This document shows, piece by piece, positions 1 to 9,734 of a stretch of 64,000 nucleotides of DNA. Both the position numbers and the translations under genes were made by a program. Position 1 is the first letter of the stretch; the number at the start of each line of letters is the position of its first letter. The stretch is from an uncultured Bacteroides sp. (GTDB lineage: Bacteria > Bacteroidota > Bacteroidia > Bacteroidales > Bacteroidaceae), in NCBI RefSeq assembly GCF_963676325.1, contig NZ_OY781099.1, positions 2,418,001 to 2,482,000 of the forward strand, written 5' to 3'. The notes beneath the pieces were generated by a model. That model did no database searches, had not been told where the DNA came from, and worked only from the letters and a program-made list of their open reading frames with translations.

Positions 1-594
1 TCCATTGCATTTTATATCTGAACTCAGATTTGCCAATTCATTAAAGTCAGGTTTTAGTTGATTTAGCTTTTGTCGACTGTTTATTCCAATCATGACCTTT
101 GAATGACCGGTTGATGCTATCTGAACAGGGCAATTATTGTTTAAGTCCTTTTCTTCAAGTCCCAACGCTTTAACCATTCTTCCAGATGTAGCCTCATCAA
201 AGGTTTCACTAAGACTAAACTCTCCCTGAGTCATTATTATCTGGTAATCATCCTCATTCTTTATTATTTCAAAAGGGAGAATGCCTACATTGGTTTTAAT
301 CTTTAATACACGAGAATCTAAATTTTCCTCTAGTGCTTTTGCATACATTGCTGCAATTGTTGCGTGCCCACAGATAGGCACTTCGTTTGTAGGAGTAAAG
401 TATCGTATTATTCCATCATAGTCTGTACTGTCCGACTGAGAGAGGAATGCTGTTTCAGAATTGTTTAGTTCTCGCGCAATCATTTGCATCTGACTGTCAT
501 TCAACCCATCAGCATTAACAACTACTCCGGCTGGATTGCCTTTAAACTTTTCTTTTGTAAAAGAATCAATCTGATATACTATTAGCTTTTTCAT
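1..594 (-). CDS. PhzF family epimerase/isomerase (3' end outside the window)
   Basis: The first 198 codons are present and the gene runs off the left edge. The N-terminus reads like PhzF proteins: a start of the form MKKLIVYQIDSFT, then GNPAGVV near residue 20 and CGHATIA near residue 75, the two hallmark stretches of this two-lobed fold. PhzF enzymes isomerise small substrates such as dihydro-hydroxyanthranilate by acid/base catalysis, but most bacterial members have unknown substrates. It was found by reading the minus strand up to an ATG at 594. Nothing nearby suggests phenazine synthesis, so a general PhzF-like isomerase is the safest call. Confidence 0.88.
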   Translation of the reverse strand, partial: MKKLIVYQIDSFTKEKFKGNPAGVVVNADGLNDSQMQMIARELNNSETAFLSQSDSTDYDGIIRYFTPTNEVPICGHATIAAMYAKALEENLDSRVLKIKTNVGILPFEIIKNEDDYQIIMTQGEFSLSETFDEATSGRMVKALGLEEKDLNNNCPVQIASTGHSKVMIGINSRQKLNQLKPDFNELANLSSDIKCNG

Positions 595-618
595 TCTGAT
601 AATTTTATTGTAACATAT

Positions 619-732
619 TCATTGATTATAGCTTGCAGCCATTCCTATTTCCCCAATAATACAACATCCATCAGGTTCAAACATCTGAGGTATATTTGCA
701 AAAATAGCTTTATCTCTATTTTCTGCAAAGGT
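619..732 (-). pseudogene. Possible 3' remnant of an unidentified coding gene
   Basis: Between the PhzF-like gene and the nitroreductase an open stretch of 37 codons ends in TGA at 619-621 and is preceded in frame by TAG at 733-735. It has no start codon. The peptide contains IPQMFEPDG followed by CCIIGEIG, which loosely recalls the 'KPGG..II.E' end of a SAM-methyltransferase core. That resemblance is a guess. The rest of 595-815 shows no other feature. It may be chance open frame. Confidence 0.18.
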
Positions 733-815
733 CTAAAAGTTTTTGCAAAAAAGAGGAATAAAGCTATTTAAAATTAGAGTAAGAATGAAATATCTAAATG
801 ATCTTTCTCAAGCAA

Positions 816-1448
816 TTAATAATTGATAACAAACTTATCTTTGGGGTTTCTTACCTTCTTCATACTTACAAGCCAATCGTTCTCTGTATCACGATAGCCT
901 AAAGGAAGTAATAAAACACTCTTCAATCCTTTTGATTTCAGATCAAGCAATTCATCCAATTCCTGACCTACAAAGCCTTCCATTGGTGTGCAATCCACTT
1001 TCAATTCAGCTGCCTCAGCTATGGATAGTCCCAAACCAATATAAGCTTGTCTTGCTGTGTGCACAAAATTCTCTTCAGCTGTTTGTGATAAATAAAGAGC
1101 TCTCAGTTTATCTGTATATGATTTAAATCGTCCTCTCGGCAAACCTCTCTGGTCTGTTGTATAATTATAAATATTATTAATACGCTCTTCAGTATAGCGG
1201 TCCCATGCTGCAAACACAAGCAAATGAGAGCAATCGGCAACAATCTGCTGGTCCATTGCTATTGGTACTATTTTATTTTTAAGTTCCTGATTGGTTATTA
1301 CAATCACTCTAAATTGCTGTAATCCAGAAGAAGTGGGTGCCATGCGGGCTGCTTCTACTATTTTATCTACATCCTCCTGAGAAACCTTCTTAGTTGGATC
1401 ATACTTTTTAGTGGCATATCGCCATTGTAAATTTTCTAATAATGACAT
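816..1448 (-). CDS. Nitroreductase family NAD(P)H-dependent FMN oxidoreductase
   Basis: The product is about 210 residues, the usual size of NfsB/NfnB-type nitroreductases. It has the typical N-terminus SLLENLQWRYATKKYD and the AARMAPTSSGLQ segment that contacts FMN. Members are cytoplasmic homodimers that reduce nitro compounds, quinones or related substrates. I chose the ATG at 1448, because the longer frame to 1478 adds ten residues that do not fit the family. It stands alone on the minus strand. The substrate cannot be told from sequence. Confidence 0.88.
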   Translation of the reverse strand: MSLLENLQWRYATKKYDPTKKVSQEDVDKIVEAARMAPTSSGLQQFRVIVITNQELKNKIVPIAMDQQIVADCSHLLVFAAWDRYTEERINNIYNYTTDQRGLPRGRFKSYTDKLRALYLSQTAEENFVHTARQAYIGLGLSIAEAAELKVDCTPMEGFVGQELDELLDLKSKGLKSVLLLPLGYRDTENDWLVSMKKVRNPKDKFVINY

Positions 1449-1582
1449 ATTTCTATTTTTTATTTGTTCTGATAACAAACAAATATACTACAAAGAAGTT
1501 CATATAAAAACTATACTACCATACTATTAACTTTCATAATAATTAAATAGCAGTCTTTTACTTCTAATTCCGGGATCAATAC

Positions 1583-2539
1583 CTAACAGAACATTTTGTT
1601 TTGATAATTACTAGGAGAAAGTCCCACTTCTCTTTTAAAATATTTCCCGAAAAAACTCTGATTCGGGAAATTCAGTAAATAAGAAATCTCCTTCACACTG
1701 TTTCCCGAGTTCTGAAGAAGGCGCTTGGCTTCATGAATCACAGCATCTGTTATCAGTCTGTTTGCCGATAGTCCTGTAGTTTCCTTTATTAATAGTGATA
1801 GGTGTTTAGGAGAAATACAAAGTTTATCAGCATAAAACTTTAGATTTCTTTCTTCACGTAAATGTTGGTTTACTAATATAAAAAAGTCTTTGCATATTTT
1901 ATTTTTTCGGTTAAAAGAGCTCGACTTACAAAGATTCTTTGCAACAGGGCTGCTTTTTGCGTAAGCATTCAATATCTCAATATAAAATACTGAGACTAAG
2001 TTCAAAAGCTTTTCCTTCGTAAATAAATCATCATTATTATTATTAGATAATTCATCCTTTATCAATTCAAAAATCTGATTGATTTTTCTTAAAACAACTT
2101 CTTCAGAATTTAATTCGTTGTCTTTAACCAACAGTTTATCTTTACTTATAACAATTGGTATTTGCAGCAATTCAAAAAAGTCTGAAGACAATACCATTAT
2201 GTAACCCTCAATCGGTGACATACTTAAATCCAAATTTAATGTCTTTCCCGGAGGGATAAATGCAATATCCCCTCTTGATAATGAGTAACTATGAGCATCA
2301 GTCATTATATTTAAAGATCCGCGACAAACAACTATAATACAAAAAGCATCTGTCATTCCATGGAATTTACTATAAGATGCATTCTCTTGCAAATAATAAA
2401 GAGCAAATTCATTGCAGTGTTTTCCAACAACAGGTAACTGAAATGAAAAGTCATCAATTACTGATGACTTTTCGTTTGATTTATTTATCATTTTACTATC
2501 CATAATATAATGCATATTCAAGAATTTAAATTGTATCAT
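1583..2539 (-). CDS. AraC family transcriptional regulator of the RND pump operon
   Basis: This 318-residue protein has a cupin-like N-terminal sensing domain (roughly residues 30-190) with the segment LSRGDIAFIPPGKT. The C-terminal AraC double helix-turn-helix (roughly 215-315) shows FYADKLCISPKHLSLLIKE and FFGKYFKREVGLSPSNYQ. The start lies 2 nt after the stop of the RND pump gene, so it is the last gene of that operon and probably regulates it. Internal Met codons at positions 9 and 13 are alternative starts. The effector is unknown. Confidence 0.87.
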   Translation of the reverse strand: MIQFKFLNMHYIMDSKMINKSNEKSSVIDDFSFQLPVVGKHCNEFALYYLQENASYSKFHGMTDAFCIIVVCRGSLNIMTDAHSYSLSRGDIAFIPPGKTLNLDLSMSPIEGYIMVLSSDFFELLQIPIVISKDKLLVKDNELNSEEVVLRKINQIFELIKDELSNNNNDDLFTKEKLLNLVSVFYIEILNAYAKSSPVAKNLCKSSSFNRKNKICKDFFILVNQHLREERNLKFYADKLCISPKHLSLLIKETTGLSANRLITDAVIHEAKRLLQNSGNSVKEISYLLNFPNQSFFGKYFKREVGLSPSNYQNKMFC

Positions 2540-2541
2540 TT

Positions 2542-5500
2542 TTATTGAGACACAACCACTTCCTCTTCTTCCATTAAAGTTTCCTTGAGGTGTTCTATAG
2601 CCCGGTTCTTTGTGTAATGGCGGAAACGAGCCGTTAGCTTATCAAAGATGTAATACACAACCGGCACTACAACTAAAGTCAATATCATAGAACTAGCCAA
2701 TCCTCCGATGATTACCCATGCCATACCATTTTTAAATTCAGCACCGTTGCCTGAAGCCATTGCAATTGGTAACATACCGAATATCATGGCGAAAGTGGTC
2801 ATCAGAATAGGGCGCAAACGTTCTTTACCAGCTTCTATCAATGCATTGAAGGTATCCATGCCTTTATCGCGACGCATGTGATTGGTGAAATCGACCAGCA
2901 GGATAGCATTCTTTGCTACCAGCCCTATCAATACAATCAATCCGATGATACTGAAAATATTCAGGTCGTTCATCGTCAGAGCAAGTGCCAGAAAAGCTCC
3001 GATAAGTGACAACGGGATAGAGAACATCACAATTATAGGATCAAGCAAAGAATCGTAGAGAACAACCATAATCAGGTAGATTAATACGATTGCTGCCAGG
3101 AATGCATATCCCAGACTTCCGAAAGCATTAGATTGCTGTTCCAGCATACCACCCTCTTTTACAGTAACACCATCGGATATTTTTCCCTGAATTTTTGCAG
3201 ATATTTCAGCACCAACAGTTCCGGAAGAACGGCCGGTTACATTTGATTTCACAATAATAGAAGGAATTCTGTCTGTACGCTCCAAAGCAGACGGTCCTAA
3301 TCCAAATGTGATGTCAGCAAATTGATTCAGTTCAATAAGATTTCCATTTTTATTCATAAATGTCAGCTTAGATACATCACCTGCCTTTGTCTTGTCAAAT
3401 TTATCAATGCCTACACGGATTTTATATTCAAAATCACCTTCCGTATATTTCAGATCATCGTTTCCATTCAATGCAACACGAAGAGTAGAACCTACGTCTG
3501 ATGAAGACAATCCCAAAGTTGCCATCTTATCACGATCCAGTTTTACTTTTACTTCCTGACGTGGATCATCAATGGAGAATTTAGCATCATTTGTTCCGGG
3601 AGTATGACGAACTGCATTCAATATCAATGCTGCTGTTTGCTGCACCTTCTCAAAATCGGTTCCTTGCACAATAAATTGAATTGGTTCTGTTGTGTCTCCC
3701 GAAACCCCTTTAACACTTACCCGTGCACGGACTCCCGGCACTTGCATTATTTCAGCTTTCAATTTTTGAGCAAAAACATCTATACCTACATTTCTTTCCT
3801 TTTTATCTACCAGTTTTACATCAATGGTACTTACATTATTTTTTGTATTACTGCCAGATAAACCAACATTGGTATATATACGCTCCACTTCTGGTAGCCG
3901 GCTTATTATTTTTTCAGCTTGCATAGTAGCCTGATTGTTCTGAAAGACTGTTACCTGAGGGTCCATATCCAGAGTTACAGTCAGCATACCCTGATCGGTA
4001 TTAGGAACAAATGAGAAGCCGATAAATCCTGCCGGAATCAAGGAAAAGGAGCCTATCAACAAAACAAGCGTAATAATAAAAACCGTCACCTTATGCTGTA
4101 ATCCTTTAAGTAATACCTGGGAGTAAACCTTTACTATTGAGTCGAAAGTACGCTCAGCCAAACGAGAAAATCGGCCGGATAAAGTAGGCTTTGTATCATC
4201 AGATAACTTTCCGAAACGAGACATTAGTAACGGCGTTACAGTAAACGAAACAAATAAGCTGGAAAGTGTAGCAATAATAATTGGGAAAGCAAACTCTCTT
4301 AAAATGTTTCCTATTAATCCCCCACTAATAGCCAAAGGCAAGAAAACAACCACAATAACAATAGTTATGGCCATACAGGTAAACATAATCTGTTTGCAGC
4401 CTTCAAGTGCTGCCTGCCATTTTGATTTTCCCGCTTCCATATAGCGGAACATGTTCTCAATCACAACAATAGAATCATCCACCAGAATTCCGACAACTAA
4501 TGACAGAGCCATCAATGACATTAGATTCAGAGAGAATCCCATGAAATACATCACTATAAATGAGGGAATAATTGAGAGCGGAACCGCAATCATTACAATC
4601 ATAGCACTACGCAGGTTATGCAGAAAGATAAAACATACGATGGACACAATAATAATTGCTAAAATCAAATCAAAAACCACTGCATCTGCCGAGGCTCTGG
4701 TGTAAACAGAATCATCGGAAGCAATTTCAAATTTCACCTGACTGCTTTTATATTCTTTTTCAATAGATGCCAGTTCGGCTTTAACCAAATCGGCCACTTT
4801 TACAGCATTGGCATCTGATTGTTTTTTTATGGCAATACCAATAGCATCACGACCATTAATTCTGTTAATCAACTTTTGTGTGGCAATACCATCTTCCACT
4901 TCAGCCACATCCATTATTTTCACTTTCTCACCGGTAGCTGTAGTCTTTATTACCGTATTGCGGAGTTCGTTGAGATTTGAATATTTCGCAGCCAAACGAA
5001 CAGAATAGGTTGAATTGACATTTTCAACATTTCCAGCCGGAATTTCCATGTTAGCCATTTGAATAGCCTGCAAAACCTGTAATGCAGAGATATTGTAGGC
5101 CTTTAATTTGTTGGCATCTATATTGACTTTAACTTCTCGTTCATTTCCTCCTGTCATTTTCACCGAACCTACTCCGTGAAGTTTTGCCAATCGGGGTTGT
5201 ATCCGGTCTTCAACCAATTTATAGAACTTTGTTGAGGATAATGATGCCGAGGCTGCAATATTCATAATAGGTGCTTCGTCAAGAGAGAGCTTATCAATGG
5301 AAGGATCTAATATTCCTGTTGGCAAATCAGACTTAATCACATTAATTTTCCGCTGTGCATCCTGAACAGCCTGGTTAGGATCAGCACCGTCATTTAATTC
5401 AATGGCTATGACAGAGACACCTTCCATAGAGGTTGAACTGATTTTTTTCAGATTCTCCAACGTGGAAAGAGCATCTTCCATTTTCTTTGTTACAGAAGTT

Positions 5501-5682
5501 TCTACTTCCGATGCACCAGCACCCGGATAAACGGTTTGAATGGTGAGCATAGGTAACTGAAACTTCGGCAACAGATTCAAATTAAGCATATTATAACTGA
5601 CCAACCCGCCAAGAGCCAGTACCGTGAAAATCACTACAATTAATAGCGGTTTCTTTAGAGATGTTTCTACTATTGAAGGCAT
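2542..5682 (-). CDS. RND efflux transporter, inner-membrane pump subunit (AcrB/MexB-like, HAE-1)
   Basis: At 1,046 residues this has the standard length of an AcrB-type pump. It has an N-terminal membrane helix, two large periplasmic loops and two sets of membrane helices. The proton-relay helix contains GILVDDSIVVIENMFRYME with the paired aspartates. The C-terminal half has the matching helix with LIVLIGLVAKNAILLVDF. The protein exports hydrophobic or amphiphilic compounds using the proton gradient, as a trimer with the adaptor and outer-membrane channel encoded just upstream. Gene order on the minus strand is channel, adaptor, pump, AraC regulator. The substrate is not predictable. Confidence 0.95.
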   Translation of the reverse strand: MPSIVETSLKKPLLIVVIFTVLALGGLVSYNMLNLNLLPKFQLPMLTIQTVYPGAGASEVETSVTKKMEDALSTLENLKKISSTSMEGVSVIAIELNDGADPNQAVQDAQRKINVIKSDLPTGILDPSIDKLSLDEAPIMNIAASASLSSTKFYKLVEDRIQPRLAKLHGVGSVKMTGGNEREVKVNIDANKLKAYNISALQVLQAIQMANMEIPAGNVENVNSTYSVRLAAKYSNLNELRNTVIKTTATGEKVKIMDVAEVEDGIATQKLINRINGRDAIGIAIKKQSDANAVKVADLVKAELASIEKEYKSSQVKFEIASDDSVYTRASADAVVFDLILAIIIVSIVCFIFLHNLRSAMIVMIAVPLSIIPSFIVMYFMGFSLNLMSLMALSLVVGILVDDSIVVIENMFRYMEAGKSKWQAALEGCKQIMFTCMAITIVIVVVFLPLAISGGLIGNILREFAFPIIIATLSSLFVSFTVTPLLMSRFGKLSDDTKPTLSGRFSRLAERTFDSIVKVYSQVLLKGLQHKVTVFIITLVLLIGSFSLIPAGFIGFSFVPNTDQGMLTVTLDMDPQVTVFQNNQATMQAEKIISRLPEVERIYTNVGLSGSNTKNNVSTIDVKLVDKKERNVGIDVFAQKLKAEIMQVPGVRARVSVKGVSGDTTEPIQFIVQGTDFEKVQQTAALILNAVRHTPGTNDAKFSIDDPRQEVKVKLDRDKMATLGLSSSDVGSTLRVALNGNDDLKYTEGDFEYKIRVGIDKFDKTKAGDVSKLTFMNKNGNLIELNQFADITFGLGPSALERTDRIPSIIVKSNVTGRSSGTVGAEISAKIQGKISDGVTVKEGGMLEQQSNAFGSLGYAFLAAIVLIYLIMVVLYDSLLDPIIVMFSIPLSLIGAFLALALTMNDLNIFSIIGLIVLIGLVAKNAILLVDFTNHMRRDKGMDTFNALIEAGKERLRPILMTTFAMIFGMLPIAMASGNGAEFKNGMAWVIIGGLASSMILTLVVVPVVYYIFDKLTARFRHYTKNRAIEHLKETLMEEEEVVVSQ

Positions 5683-5723
5683 AATTTCTAATTTTAAAGA
5701 TTAAGAATCTATTAATACTCACA

Positions 5724-6782
5724 CTAATTCTTAATGACCGAAACATGTGCCCCGTCCATCAGGTTGATTTGTCCGTTTACCACAACTTGATCACCTTCTT
5801 TCAAACCTTGCAGCACTTCAATACGACTCTCATAATCTTTACCAATATTGATTTTAACCAATTTTGCTATGCCACCCTCTACCAGATATACTGTTGGTTC
5901 CTTTATACTGCTTACAATGGCGTTTCTTGGAATGAATAAGGCAGATTGTTTTTCTCCCAGATCTATAGAAGTACTTACATAAGTTCCGGCTTTAAGCGGA
6001 TGTTGTTTACTGTTTGGCAACGAAACTTCAACAGCATAAGAATGGGTATTATCACCTTTAGGACTTATATGAGCAACCTTACCACTGAAAGCCACTCCGG
6101 GATAAATTTGTGTATTTACGGAAACCGGCTGACCATTCTTCAAATTATATACATTGAATTCAGGTACTGATAAAATTACTTTCAGATTAGAAATATCAGC
6201 TAACCCTGCTACTGGAGTAGATGCATTGACATACTTACCTAAATCTATTTCACGAGATGTAATGTACCCGCTGAAAGGTGCTCTGATATAAGTATCTTCC
6301 AATTGTTTCTGAGCTTGTTTCAATTGCACTTTTGCATTTTCATAAGCCACTTTGATGTCTCTTAACTGAGTTTCAGAAACAGCATCCCCGGTTCTCAATG
6401 TTTTATAACGTTGTAAATCCTCCTGATATTTATTATAATTGATTCTTGTATTTTCCAGAGTTAACTTATTATATGCATTATCTACACGAGCAAGCACTTT
6501 GCCTTTAGTTACATAATCGCCTAGTTTGAAATAAATATTCGTAATCTCACCGCTGGCCTTTGATGCAACCATTACTTCCTGACTGGCTTCAACAGTTCCG
6601 GTCATGCTTATATTTGTTTCCGGTGTTTCCTTCTGCACACTTGCTACACTTACAGCAATATTTTTAGTTTCAATCTTCGCTTCTTTTTTACTATTAATTT
6701 CGTGTTTGTTCGCTGCCAATTTCCAAGCCATAAGACCTGCAAAAACAATAAATACAATTGATGTTATAACTTTCTTTTTCAT
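5724..6782 (-). CDS. RND efflux periplasmic adaptor (membrane fusion protein)
   Basis: The 352-residue product starts with one N-terminal hydrophobic anchor (about residues 4-22) and no lipobox Cys. A lipoyl-like half domain follows (VMVASKASGEITNIYFKLGD), then a coiled-coil hairpin around residues 100-165 (LKQAQKQLEDTYIRAPFSGY), then beta-barrel and membrane-proximal domains (GLKEGDQVVVNGQINL). This is the standard adaptor layout. It joins the RND pump 41 nt downstream to the TolC-like channel 25 nt upstream in the same operon. Confidence 0.94.
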   Translation of the reverse strand: MKKKVITSIVFIVFAGLMAWKLAANKHEINSKKEAKIETKNIAVSVASVQKETPETNISMTGTVEASQEVMVASKASGEITNIYFKLGDYVTKGKVLARVDNAYNKLTLENTRINYNKYQEDLQRYKTLRTGDAVSETQLRDIKVAYENAKVQLKQAQKQLEDTYIRAPFSGYITSREIDLGKYVNASTPVAGLADISNLKVILSVPEFNVYNLKNGQPVSVNTQIYPGVAFSGKVAHISPKGDNTHSYAVEVSLPNSKQHPLKAGTYVSTSIDLGEKQSALFIPRNAIVSSIKEPTVYLVEGGIAKLVKINIGKDYESRIEVLQGLKEGDQVVVNGQINLMDGAHVSVIKN

Positions 6783-6807
6783 GACTATTTTCTATTTCTA
6801 ATTTTTA

Positions 6808-8166
6808 TTATTTAACCCAGCCTCTAATCTCACCGTTTAAAGACATAATTTCCAGTTCAGCTTCTTTGAACTTATAGAGTGCATCCAGATATCCTGATTG
6901 CGCATTATTAAGTGCTACTTCGTCCTGCAGCAAATCATTCATAGTAGCTACGCCTTCCCTGTATTTGAGAGCTGTTTCCTTATATACCTGCTGTGCCAGA
7001 TCAATGTTATTTTGCTGACGTTCCACTGTTGTTTTACTGTTATAATAATTATTCATCGCATTTTTATAGTCAGCCAAAAAATGTTTTTTAGTATTATCCA
7101 GGTTCAGACTACTCTTTATATAGTCGGCTTTTGCCTGATTGTATTTCGAGCGTTTCTGGAAACCATCGAAAACAGGAATCGTTAGTTTTAACCCAACGTA
7201 TGATGAATTGTACCATTTATTTGCTGCACTGTTATTGAAATAATCCTTAAACTCATTTCTCATTCCCTGATAACCAAATTGTCCGAATAATGCCACACTG
7301 GGAAGATAACCTGCATTGGCCAGTTTTTGATTTAACAAAGCAACATCCTTTTGAGCCTCAATCATTTGCACATCAATATGATCTGAGAAGTCAATGTCAT
7401 TAGCAGGCAAGGCAGAAATCAAAACCATATCAGCACTATCAGTCAGCAGTACCTCTTTATTGAGCGGAATCTCCAGCGTATACTTCATCATATTAAGTTG
7501 CTGTTCATACAATGCCTTTGTATTGTCAAGCTGCGTTTGGAGGTTCTGCACAGAAACCATTATCCGATTGTAATCCACCTTTTTGCCAAGACCATTATCC
7601 ACCTGCTTCTTAGTAATATCTGTCATCCTCTGTGTACGGGCAATATTATCTTCTATCAGTCTTTTTTGTTTCGCGGTAGTTTGTATCAGAAAGTAAAGTT
7701 TGGCCACTTCCTTAACAATTTCTTCCTTTGCCTTTTGAACTCCCAGCTTTGAAACATATTCACCTTTCTTTGATAGTTTGAGTGCAGTTAGCGCTGTCTG
7801 GTTATACAATACCTGATTAGCAGATATATTTGCCGACGCACTATATTGTACTCCCATTGTGAAAGGAATAGTAGTTCCGGGCTGTCCAAGAAAGTCGCCC
7901 GGTATCACTGTCACGGCTAGTTTTGTGTTATCCTGAAACGTTCCACCAATTTCAACCTGTGGAAGTAAAGAAGAACGAGCCTCTTCTGTTTTCTGACGAC
8001 TTTTCTCCTTGTCCTGAATTGCCTGAGAAACATTAATATTCTTTTCCGCCGCTATTCGCACACACTCTTTTAGTGAAAGAGCGGTAACCCCACTTTCCTG
8101 GGCAGAAAGATTTGCAATGCTAAGCAACGTAAATATTGCTGTTAGAAATTTCACTTTCATCCTCAT
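6808..8166 (-). CDS. TolC family outer-membrane efflux protein of the RND operon
   Basis: This 452-residue protein has a signal peptide ending near NLSAQ and two repeated TolC-type halves rich in long amphipathic helices. The first begins LSLKECVRIAAEKN and the last contains YREGVATMNDLLQDEVALNNAQ. It forms the outer-membrane exit duct for the pump encoded downstream. It is the first gene of the four-gene operon. ATG codons at 8166 and 8160 are both possible starts. Confidence 0.93.
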   Translation of the reverse strand: MRMKVKFLTAIFTLLSIANLSAQESGVTALSLKECVRIAAEKNINVSQAIQDKEKSRQKTEEARSSLLPQVEIGGTFQDNTKLAVTVIPGDFLGQPGTTIPFTMGVQYSASANISANQVLYNQTALTALKLSKKGEYVSKLGVQKAKEEIVKEVAKLYFLIQTTAKQKRLIEDNIARTQRMTDITKKQVDNGLGKKVDYNRIMVSVQNLQTQLDNTKALYEQQLNMMKYTLEIPLNKEVLLTDSADMVLISALPANDIDFSDHIDVQMIEAQKDVALLNQKLANAGYLPSVALFGQFGYQGMRNEFKDYFNNSAANKWYNSSYVGLKLTIPVFDGFQKRSKYNQAKADYIKSSLNLDNTKKHFLADYKNAMNNYYNSKTTVERQQNNIDLAQQVYKETALKYREGVATMNDLLQDEVALNNAQSGYLDALYKFKEAELEIMSLNGEIRGWVK

Positions 8167-8503
8167 AAATGTTTTTATTATTAGTCTTTGTTTTTATTTA
8201 ATCTTAAATGCCAGTTTTCTCTGACTTTAATTCTACCATATATTTTACAATACAGACTCTTCTTAGAATCGAATGCAAAAGTGATATAATAATAGGCCAC
8301 TTCTCTTAGTTCATTTCAGCTATTAGTTGTCCAAAACATGCAAATTCAATATTTACAGCTTTGCGTATAATCCATTTTCAACAAACATTTATCCATTTCG
8401 TGCATAATAGAAGGAGTGGCATTTAATATAGTAGCACCAAATAAAGTAAATAGAACAGATAGAACATTGATTCCATTATTCAAATTAATTAAAGCCAAAC
8501 AGA
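8167..8503. other. Intergenic region upstream of the RND operon
   Basis: The 337 bp separate the beta-barrel gene from the pump operon, both on the minus strand. The region should hold the operon promoter. I did not find a full TTG/TAnnTTTG pair, a convincing hairpin, or a small gene. Confidence 0.5.
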
Positions 8504-9484
8504 TTAAAATAAGTTATAAGAAATTCCTACATTGAAGAATGCATTTATTGGTTGAGAGATATCAATATATGGTTTCTTATAAATGCGCTTTTTATCGTAC
8601 AGACGATTAGAGAATGGCTGTATCCCTCCGCCACGGAACGTCAGATAAAAATGTTTTCCTATTAGTGATTCATATATCACTTCTGCTTTTATTTCATTTT
8701 TGCTGAAATAGCAAACCTTAGACATTGCATCTTCTTTGGAATGTATATAAAATTCGTCGCCGTCCAAGGACATTCCAAAAGATAATCTGTCTTTTTTTGT
8801 AAAATAATGCCTCAAATAAGCATATTTAGGCATTGTAATATCTAACAACCATTCAGAATTGAATTTATGCCAATATGAAAAAATAGGAATTACCGGAACT
8901 AAACTTGCACCAATCATACCTGCAAGTCCTAAATTTATCACTGTTGTAGGAGTATGTTTTAATACCATCATCGCAGTTACAGATCCTTTTATCCTTTCAA
9001 CTCCTTTGTCAGAACCATCCAAAGCAAAAGTAGATATGCCTATTATTGTCTTGTTTAACAGTTTAGTGCGATAAGACCCACTTACTGAAACATCCCAATA
9101 ATGATATTCATCATTCCTATTTGCAGGCATTGCAGGACTTTGTCCTAAAGGGAGCTCTATATCTTCCAAATTGAAATGATAATAATTATAGTGTGCATTC
9201 CCGAAAAGTCTCCACTGCTTTGCATTTAAAATAGAAAAAGCAGAAGACACCTTTACCTTTGAGAAATTACTCACAGTTCCTTTTTCCAAGGTCTGATCAT
9301 TCTGCTTCAGTTTGTAATCTGCATTTGTATTTTGTTCAAACTGTACATCAAGCGTACGGCTGGCCGAAAAATTTGTGGTTATATACTTGTCGGTCCGGTT
9401 ACGTAAAGAATCGGTCTGTTCCTGTGCCAGAATATGATATGGAAGTAATAAACATAGTCCTCCGGTAAAAAATAGTTTTCTCAT
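8504..9484 (-). CDS. Predicted outer-membrane beta-barrel protein (DUF6268-like)
   Basis: The 326-residue protein starts with a signal peptide cleaved near ILAQ. The rest has alternating polar and aromatic strands (WRLFGNAHYNYYHFNL, HYWDVSVSGSYRTKLL) and ends in a strand of the kind expected for a barrel, finishing in Phe. Length and pattern recall the DUF6268 family of Bacteroidetes, but this is from memory and not certain. It lies downstream of the LytTR two-component pair and is separated from it by a strong terminator, so it probably has its own promoter. Function unknown. Confidence 0.6.
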   Translation of the reverse strand: MRKLFFTGGLCLLLPYHILAQEQTDSLRNRTDKYITTNFSASRTLDVQFEQNTNADYKLKQNDQTLEKGTVSNFSKVKVSSAFSILNAKQWRLFGNAHYNYYHFNLEDIELPLGQSPAMPANRNDEYHYWDVSVSGSYRTKLLNKTIIGISTFALDGSDKGVERIKGSVTAMMVLKHTPTTVINLGLAGMIGASLVPVIPIFSYWHKFNSEWLLDITMPKYAYLRHYFTKKDRLSFGMSLDGDEFYIHSKEDAMSKVCYFSKNEIKAEVIYESLIGKHFYLTFRGGGIQPFSNRLYDKKRIYKKPYIDISQPINAFFNVGISYNLF

Positions 9485-9672
9485 TTTTTCTAATATATTT
9501 AAAATACCTGGTTTTATGAATCCTTTAATTATTAATCATTTAGTTGATATTTAGAATTCAAAATTACGTCGTAAGTATGTTTATATTCTTAAAAAAAAGA
9601 CCGAAAGGGTTATTTGAAATACCGAAATGAAAGAAAAAGAGACTGAAGAATTTCCTTGATATAGATTAAAAG

Positions 9673-9714
9673 AAAGCAGCCCCGGAAATGGATATCTATT
9701 TCCGGGGCTGCTTT
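9673..9714 (-). terminator. Intrinsic terminator of the LytTR two-component operon
   Basis: A perfect 17-bp inverted repeat (9673-9689 and 9698-9714) surrounds an 8-nt loop. The minus-strand RNA continues into a T-rich stretch (TTTCTTTT). It lies 20 nt beyond the stop of the response-regulator gene. Confidence 0.9.
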
Positions 9715-9734
9715 AAATGAGGTTGAAAGACTAT

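Noticed and set aside
8167..8503. Promoter of the RND operon
   Set aside because: A few TTTG-like stretches exist, but none combines a TAnnTTTG box with a TTG at 19-21 bp on the minus strand.
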